A stretch of DNA of 64,000 nucleotides from Tubulanus polymorphus (lineage: Eukaryota > Nemertea > Palaeonemertea > Tubulaniformes > Tubulanidae), in the NCBI RefSeq assembly GCF_964204645.1, contig NC_134031.1:12624501-12688500 (forward strand), read 5' to 3'. Positions 56,741 through 64,000 of the stretch are shown here, in pieces; positions within the stretch are counted from its first letter, which is position 1, and every line of letters starts with the position of its first letter. The notes below the pieces were generated by a model that worked only from the letters and a program-made list of their open reading frames with translations, made no database searches and was not told the DNA's origin. Position numbers and translations under genes: made by a program.

Positions 56741-56945
56741 TTAAGTGATCGATTGTTCTGCTACCCCATCTATGATGGTTTGATATCTCCTAAAGAGATC
56801 AACTGCAGCCGGACATTCAATGACTACAGGCACATTCGTAGAGGCTCGGCCACATACTTTACACCTAGGATTGTTTGATAGGTTCCACGTGACAGGTATT
56901 TGTGCTGTGGCTAAGCTATCGTGGAGTAGTCTCCATTGCATATCA
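56741..56945 (-). pseudogene. Non-LTR RT C-terminal fragment, distal half (split by insertion)
   Basis: Reads GDMQWRLLHDSLATAQIPVT then CKVCGRASTNVPVVIECPAA: the qWrllHg----- and C--C------eC end found after the RT domain in several non-LTR groups. The upstream half lies at 59356-59770, so the 56956-59355 element was inserted between them. Confidence 0.65.
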
Positions 56946-56955
56946 CCTAGTTGTT

Positions 56956-59355
56956 AACCCAGCGGGCTATTGCGTTCACTTTTTGTCTGTCCGTGCATAG
57001 ACGGAATCCAGTTATTTTGGGAAGTTTTGAAGACGCTTCAATGTAATGTCTTGATATTTAGGTTGCACATGTATCTACTCTAGACACATCTTCAGCCCAA
57101 AAACTGGCCTTGTCAGAATCAAGATGGCTGACAGGCAGCCATTGTTGTTCGCCAAAATCAGCACTTTTTACACATTTTTAAACTTTTTGACGGAAATTTT
57201 GATGATGCTTTGATCAAATACCTTGATCTTTCGTATATATTCGAATCCCCCAAGGGTCCATCAGCTTAAGAAAATTTGGGTCGATCGGACTCAAGATAGT
57301 CCTTTGACCTTTTTGGTGGCCAAAAATGTCAATTTTGGCCGGAATTCTGGGTCCTGTAGCTCCCTACTGGTTTGCCATTTCTCATTGCAATTTGTGATAG
57401 GTATTCTTTGGAAAGGGATGTTTTATACTTGAGACAGGTATTTTTGATCAGCCTATTATGACGCAATTGGCGGCCATCTTGGTGTCATCATTACTCATTC
57501 GTAGGTAGGAACAAGTTTTTCCACATTATTTTGAGACCTAAGCATATTGTGTTTCCGCAATCAATTGGAAAGTTGTAGCCCATAATGTGTTCTATGATTT
57601 TGGTGAGTTTCAAGGTCATTGGGTTTTTGATGGGTTTCGTCATCAGACGAACCCATCTATGGCATCGTCGTCATGTCTGTCTGTCCGTCTGTGGATGTTT
57701 CTTTATGACAGGATTTAAGCTGTTTGTGTGGACCGACAATTCTGTAATTTCACACAGGTATTCTCTACTTGATGTAGATGGTGCAGCTTGGTTTATATAT
57801 GATTCCAATGGTTATAAGTGCTCTAATTTGGTTAAAAGATAATTAACGTTCTAAAGATAATTAATCGCTAGTTCAAGCCGCTGTATAGCGCGTTGCTACG
57901 ACGATGCTCGATCAACATACTGGTACTCGCTGTGTAATACTGAACACGTACATACCTGTAGATATTGATCGTACTAGCACCGGTTTTAGAAAGCGCGCGC
58001 TGATCGGTCTTAACACTTCTCGGAACTGCTGTGCTAAATGCCGAGAGGCCGAAACTACGCGCAATCATTTATTGGGTTCGTCACATTTGATAGTGAATGG
58101 ATAGATAACCGGTGTCAGGTCGCTACTCCCCATCAGTATAACTCGTCAGTATAAGAAATAATTCTTTCGAGTTTTTTTTTTCAATCCCCGAAGTTGTTAC
58201 AATGTTGACCTCGCCGTTTTATAAGCTTACCGATGATTCTTCTAGTATTTTCAGGGTCACAAGACATGGCGAATTCGCGATGTTTTGTACAAATTTCACG
58301 AAACAAACAATTATTTAGGCAGCACCTGATCTATTGATTGATTATGATAAATAAAGTTTATTTCATTAAAAATTTGTTTTATTCAAACACTACTTTCATC
58401 GCACATAGCGTGATCGGTAGGCCCTACTATTCAACGGTAGGCCATGGACTCTTTCTTGGGGTAGGCCTATTACAAATGATACAATCCGCGCGTCCGTGAA
58501 TAAGTGACACGTGGTGGGGCGGGTTGTGAGGAGCATCGAAACTAATCCGTCACAAATAATAGATAGAAAACAAAACCTTAAGAGGTTAACTTTTATTAAC
58601 ATCATTACCAAATCAAAACCTGCACATCCTATCATAAATAGAAATTCTAAGAATTTATTTCAAAGAATAATAAATTGCGTCTAAATATTGGGATTCGAAC
58701 TCGTAGCATCGATTCAGGTGCCTTTCCCAAAGCGGGTATCCCATGGGGAAAACCCATTACTATTTATATCGAGAATCGAGAACGACAGCGAGTTCGGTGA
58801 ATGAAACAGAAATTACACAGAAACCCATCATGGAAAGTTTCTTTCTGGTTGTATATGGCCACCAGGGGGCGTTGAATAATACAATAACTTAGTATTTCAT
58901 ATATTATATTTGTACCTATGCATATTTTGTTACCACAATCAATTGCAAAGTTGTAGTTCACGACATGTTTTATGATTGTGGTGAGTTTCAAGGTCATTGG
59001 GTTTGCATATGGTCACCAGGGGACATTGAATCGTAGAATAACTTAGTATTTCCATATTTAATTGGTAACGAGGCATATTTTGTTATCATTATCAATTACA
59101 AATTGTAGCTGCTCACATGTTCTATGATTGTGGTGGGTTTCACGGTCATTGGTTTTGTATATGGTCACCCGGGGGCGTTGAATATTGAAATTGTTAGATT
59201 GTTGAGCATTTGAAACCACTTCCCAAGTGGGCATGGTGTCCCTGGACCCCTTAGTTGTATATGGTCACCAGGGGGCGTTGAATATATAAACTGTTAGATT
59301 GTTGAGCATTTGAAACCACTTCCCCCAAGTGGGCATGGTGTCCCTGGACCCCTAG
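56956..59355 (+). mobile_element. Helentron-like element 3, 5'-truncated and carrying a second insertion
   Basis: Starts inside the 5' hairpin (CCCAGCGGGCTATTGCG). The unique part is interrupted at about 57628 by a different element and resumes near 58849 with cores at 58859, 59013, 59165 and 59265, ending CTAG at 59352-59355. An extra 3' end lies near 59250. It sits inside a minus-strand non-LTR gene. Confidence 0.8.
57628..58848 (+). mobile_element. Second Helentron-like or foldback-ended element nested in element 3
   Basis: Begins GATGGGTTTCGTCATCAGAC with a hairpin (TGGGTTTCGTC...GACGAACCCA) and GTCTGTCTGTCC microsatellite. Near 58735-58760 CCCATGGGGAAAACCCATTA mirrors the start. This is the same architecture as the host element but a different family. 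The exact 3' end is uncertain. Confidence 0.6.
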
Positions 59356-59770
59356 TTTGTCTAGGATTGGGTTATATACATCTTTCGATGTTTGGGACCA
59401 GTTAATTTCTAGCCCATTTAGCACATCATTTATTTTAGTTCGGTCAACCGGGGTTATATGACCGAAACTTTTTGCTATGATTAAGTCATAAATCTGTCGA
59501 ATTTGTGCTTTGACAACAGGATTTCGGTGATTTCCAATAAGGAAGGTATATGCAGATTTATTTGTATCTTGAAGATACAGATACAAATGGATCGTTGGGA
59601 CTTCTTCCGTTTATAGTTAATGATGGTTTGTTGAAAATGGGTTGGTTCTTAGTTTCGGGAGGCCTGGTTCGGCTCGTTCTATGACATATTTCCAAGCTGC
59701 TATTTGATTTTTGCGTAGCAACGCTGACCACAATGTTTTAGTGGTTCCACTTGCACCTCATTTTCCCACT
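59356..59770 (-). pseudogene. Non-LTR RT C-terminal fragment, proximal half
   Basis: Minus frame pieces LWSALLRKNQIAAWKYVIER, RNPVVKAQIRQIYDLIIAKS and RTKINDVLNGLEINWSQTSK, then VYNPIL, lead directly into the fragment at 56741-56945 if the inserted element is ignored. One frameshift or stop lies near 59590. Confidence 0.6.
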
Positions 59771-61098
59771 TTTCTCTGTCATTTGACATAAGATAGCTTT
59801 GTAACTTGCTCAGTCAGTCGGAAATTTGTTGCGCTTTCCTGAGTTTGTTAAAAGAAAGAAAGAATTTATTTCTGAAAGAAGAAATTGAAGGAATTCGGTA
59901 AAAAAATTATTATTTTCCCGCCTGATTTCATATCGGGATATCCCTTGACTTTTGCACACTGATATGGCTGTGGTGATCGGCCTTTCTAAAAAAAGAATTC
60001 TTACTTAGAGGTGCGCCGCTACTTGTTATCGTAGGCCTAAAAAACATTTTTTGATATTTGAATTAACAACATATATTTGGCTATGATATGAGGCCTGGGC
60101 AAGGATATAAAAACCAGCACTTCTCATGCGCGTAAGCAGAAAAGATTTGTGTGTTCTGAAAACCGGTTCATCATGTTTCACGTGACTAATACAGTTTTCC
60201 GATCCTCTCTTCAAAAGTAAAGAACTAAAATATAGCTGCAAAGCAGCGATGACGGGTTTTCTGCAAAGCCATTCAGGATGATGGGAATTGTAGTAAATTG
60301 AAATACCAATACATAGAATATAATGCATTGACAGATTCGAACCTATTATGCAACCACTCTGTAAACATCAAATGTGATTCAGCTTTGAAACCAAACATAC
60401 GTGGACATACAATCAACAAATATGAATTTATTCGATCAGGTATTTATTTTGGCATTCAAACATCATGTCATTCTGTCTCGCTGGGTAACCGATAACCGAA
60501 AGTTATTTTGAGGGGGCAAAAAAATTGTTGGTCAATAGATTCGGCCTGCCGCATAAAATAGCCGATGTATATTAATTCATTAGTAAATCTAACCGCTCCA
60601 CAAGTGAATTCTCGGTCAAAAGGATCTTTTACGACAAGATTGAGAGTAATATACATGTGCTTGAGTCTCTTGGAAGAACAACATCCTGTTACGGTGCCAT
60701 GTTTGTACCCATTTTGCGTAATAAGCTGCCCCTTGAAATTAAACGCGATATTTCAAGGGAGCTTGGCAATCGCCACTGGGGTATGGATTTGTTACGCAAA
60801 GCTATCAAGCGAGAGGTGACAACATAACAGGCGTGTGTCGAATCGGTTGACCATAAACCGAACACCTGGGCAGTTTTGTTTGTTTCATCATTTCGATTGG
60901 TCAAAACACAACACAGATCTCAATAGAAGTTTAGCACGCATAATTCACAATGTCCGTTTAACAATCGGGGTGAATGTTTATATTGCCGATCACACAATCA
61001 TTTCGCCGCTCAGTAAAAAAGGCGCAATATTGTTATCAGGGATGATAATCTTCCTTGGATTTCCGCGGTTGGAGGTCCATTTTTATCATTCTTGAGAT
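59771..61098. other. Repeat-rich non-coding DNA
   Basis: Contains the reversed AGCTGCAAAGCAGCGATGAC repeat end at 60225-60268 and a TCAGGGATGATAATC word at ~61037 related to the next element. The short frames around 60300-61090 have no supporting motif. Confidence 0.5.
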
Positions 61099-63276
61099 CC
61101 AGGGATGAGAATTCACTGCGGATCCCGTGGATTTCAGTATTGAAAAATATCAATGATGTGATGATCTCATTCAATTGGTCTGGCGCGATCGGTAATCAGG
61201 TGAACTGTAAAAGCGTTCAGTGCCTGTTTTACTTATCGTCGCGTAAAAGTATCGCATTTCAATGCATATTCATTGCAACACTGATTTTGTATCTGCTATG
61301 ATGAGTGTGTATGTATTTTATTGATCGGTTGCAGACACGCGCTGGTGCGTGTGTGCAACTCAGGGTTAGGGTCTTGTGGAAAAGTTGATGTTAGATCGTA
61401 GAGTACTTAAAGAACAGACTGTAAAAAGCGTCTCATAAATCCGGTGCTACGATCTCTGAAATCTTTTTTTACAACATCATTGCAAAAAACACCGCTGTTG
61501 TCTAGAACCACTGTGCAGATCAATAATATATATACGTGCAATGGCGCTGCGCGGGAAATCTATATTTAGAATCTGTGGTTGCACGCTTCAATTCATCCAA
61601 CAAAGCATAGCCTACATGCTCAATAAATGTAGTCATGGTTCTAATTCAGGCGCAATACACTTAGCTTGAGTGATAGATTGGAAAGTTATAGATAGGGGCT
61701 CCTCTTGCGACTCTTTTTAGCCCACTTGGGACTTAAGTCCCAGCGGGTTATTGCGTTCACTTTTCGTCCGTCCGTCCGTTCGTCCGTCCGGTTATCCAGT
61801 TATTTTTTTGGAAGTTTTGAAGACGCTTCCATGTAATGTCTTGATATTTGAGTTACACATGTATCTACCCTAGACGCATCTACAGCCCAAAAACTGGCCC
61901 TGTCAGAATGAAGATGGCCGACTGGCAGCCATTGTTGTTCGCCAAAATCGACACTTTTTACACATTTTTGAACTTTCTGAAGGAAATTTTGAAGACGCTT
62001 TGATCTATTACCTTGATCTTTCGGATGAATGTGAACCCCCCTAGGGCCCATCAGCATACAAAAATTGGGTCAATCGGACTCAAGATGACTGTCCTATGAC
62101 CTTTTTTAGTGCCCAAAAATGTCAATTTTGGCCCAAATTCTGAGTCCTGTAGCTCCCTACTGGTTTGCCATTTCTCTTTGCAATTTTCGATGGGTATTCT
62201 TTGAAAGGGGATGTTTTATACCTGAGACAGGTATTTTTGATCAGCCAATTATGACGCAATTGGCAGCCATCTTGGTGTCATCAGTACTCATTCGTTGGTG
62301 GGAAAAGGTTTTTCCACATAATATTAATACCTAAGCGTATTTTGATACCACAATCAATTAGAAACTTGTAGCTCTTATCGTGTTCTATGATTGTGAGTTT
62401 CAAGGTCATTGGTTTTTGTATATGGCCACCAGGGGGCGTTGAATAATACAATATATTAGTATTTCTATATTATATTCGTATCAATGCATATTTTGTAACC
62501 ACAATCAATTGCAAAGTTGTAGCTCATCACATCTATGATTGTGGCAAGTTTTAAGGCCTTTAGTTATTCTATATGGTCACCAGGGGGCGTTAAATAGTAG
62601 AATAACTTAGTATTTCCTTATTATATTGGTACCTAGGCATATTTTGTTACCATGATCAAATACAAAGTTATAGTTCGTGACATGTTCTATGATTGTTGTG
62701 AGTTTCAAGGTCATTGGGTTTTGAATCTGGTCACCAGGGGGCGTTGAATAGTAGAATAACTTAGTATTTCTTTATTAGATTGGTAACGAGGCATATTTTG
62801 TTGTCACAATCAATTACCAAATTGTAGCTGCTGACATGTTCTATGATTGTGGTGAGTTCCAAGGTCATTGGTTTTTGTATATGGTCACCAGGGGGTGTTG
62901 AATATTGAAAATTTTTGATTGTTGAGCATTTAGAACCACTTTCCAAGTGGGCATGGTGTCCCTGGACCCCTAGTTTATTGACAAGTTCATTTAAGTATGA
63001 ACTTGATATCGTTGGAGCCATCCTTTTCTTGTACTCAAGACGTAAACAATGAACGATCAACTGCGGAGCAGCAGTCTTATTTCGTCATTGGAAAATGGGC
63101 CTCAGATGCACCAGAAACTTCTTGAAATTTCAAAATTTTCTTGGGGGGCTCCCACACCCCCCTTTAGGGGCTTCGCTCGCACCTTCGGTGCTTGAAGCTG
63201 CTAGTTAGCCTCTAGGCTCTAATACTTTATTTCAAATATTTCCGCGTTTTTTAAACGCCTCTATTTTCATCCCTGG
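61099..63276. mobile_element. CCAGGGATGA-ended element with a Helentron-like element nested in it
   Basis: CCAGGGATGAGAATTC at 61099 is mirrored by TTTTCATCCCTGG ending at 63276. Without the nested 61714-62973 element it would be about 0.9 kb. Its left part equals the repeat at 53740. The right part has TTTCAAAATTTTCTTGGGG, also seen near 55170. No transposase. Confidence 0.5.
61714..62973 (+). mobile_element. Helentron-like element 4 with four CTCF-like cores
   Basis: TTTTTAGCCCACTTGGGACT start, GTCCGTCC microsatellite, cores at 62426, 62577, 62731 and 62885, CTAG end at 62970-62973. Near full length, same layout as 51002-52265. Confidence 0.85.
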
Positions 63277-63647
63277 TTTATAGCCGCGTTTGTGTTATAG
63301 GTTTATAATAAGTTTGTGGAAGGTTTGAATATGATAAGATCTAAATATGGGCCAGTAGCGGTTGCTACGAAATTAGGCTATATTATCACTGGCGTTTAAT
63401 GATGTTTGGGAATAAATGGGAACAATAACGTTAGCTATAATAACTGAACCTAGTGATTGTGATTGAATTTAGGTACCGTGTACAACCTCCCAATGAAGAA
63501 ACTTCTGTTTCAATGAGAATTACTTACAATCATCTATTTCCATGGAAGACTGTATTTACCAGGCAAAATTACCATGGAAAGTTGTCCAGTACAAAAAGAA
63601 AGTTATCCAGCGGTCCAGTACATACGAATTTTTGACGTAACAAATAA

Positions 63648-64000
63648 GCGTACCAAAGTTTATCAAAAACACCAAGTTTGCTAGACAAATATGATGGGAT
63701 CATAAAGTATCAACTTGAGCGTGATTTCATTGAGAAGGTTCCTGATGATGAATTGTGTTTTTTGGACCACACGCATTATATTCCGCACCATGCAGTGTTT
63801 CGAGATTCAGAAACTACTTCAATTAGAGTCGTTTTTGACTGGAGTTGCCGTCAGTCAAAAACGAGTTACAGTTTGAACCACTGTCTTGAATCAGGTCCGC
63901 CCCTTCTCAATGAAATCACGTCAATTCTTATGCGTTTTCGGATGTATCGTTATGGGATAGTTGCGGACGTAGAAAAGGCGTTTGTGCACGTTGGTTTGCA
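63648..64000 (+). CDS. BEL/Pao retrotransposon reverse transcriptase, 5' part, runs off the right edge
   Basis: An open frame of about 117 codons to the window end with no stop: YDGIIKYQLERDFIEKVP, HYIPHHAVFRDSETTSIRVV, FDWSCR, SLNHCLESGPPLLNEITSIL and RFRMYRYGIVADVEKAFVHV. These match the start of the BEL/Pao RT domain (Y---i--ql--giIe-V, YlPHH-V-r-d--TTk-RvVFD-S, slNd-L--GPpl---l--il-rfR, aDieKAFlqi). No credible ATG, as expected inside a polyprotein. The usual FDAS is FDWS here. Whether the rest is intact cannot be seen. It would be the second BEL/Pao trace after 37400-37858. Confidence 0.82.

Overview
This is animal nuclear DNA, most likely from a marine invertebrate. The evidence is spliced genes with GT/AG introns, one exon of a conserved metazoan enzyme, low gene density and many layers of mobile DNA (Polinton, Helentron-like elements, BEL/Pao, APE-type non-LTR elements, piggyBac-like and other short inverted-repeat elements). 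The phylum cannot be fixed from the sequence. Frequent TAGGCCTA-type words and pearl-like Helentron elements fit a spiralian or an ambulacrarian (inference).

Region 1 (1-7950) is the right-hand part of a very AT-rich Polinton/Maverick (adintovirus-like) element, with all genes on the minus strand. Leftwards from its right end it has a protein-primed DNA polymerase B (frameshifted near its C-terminus), a small OB-fold-like protein, the penton-type minor capsid protein, a soluble protein of unknown role, three small membrane proteins and the N-terminal 338 codons of the major capsid protein, which runs off the window. Integrase, packaging ATPase and protease would lie to the left. Five consecutive structural or virion-type genes start with the same T-run plus TAAATAAATG-like motif, which the replication genes lack. 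This suggests an early/late promoter split. A near-perfect ~97-bp inverted repeat marks the right terminus.

Region 2 (7951-12.1 kb) has a spliced gene for a protein with a repeat-rich N-terminus, a herpesvirus-DUB-like (C76-like) cysteine protease domain and an OTU domain. A frameshift moves the OTU catalytic His into another frame. A perfect 19-bp hairpin and a GT-skewed non-coding kilobase follow.

Region 3 (12-38 kb) is stacked mobile DNA. Two ~6-kb copies of one CATTATGAG-ended transposon lie in opposite orientation (16072-22532 and 30065-35916). One carries a short inverted-repeat insertion that the other lacks, and the other sits inside a TGCGAC-rich short element. Foldback elements, an LTR-like promoter and relics of non-LTR and BEL/Pao reverse-transcribing elements fill the rest.

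Region 4 (38.9-64 kb) opens with exon 1 of alanine-glyoxylate/serine-pyruvate aminotransferase (AGXT-like). No later AGXT exon was recognised. Downstream are an interleaved kilobase-scale inverted repeat (A-B-A'-B'), an array of covarying hairpins with complementary loops (41.8-42.2 kb), an APE-type non-LTR relic (46.1-49.0 kb), and four Helentron-like elements with ~154-bp tandem cores. Each core unit carries a near-consensus CTCF-like motif. The window ends inside an open BEL/Pao reverse transcriptase frame.
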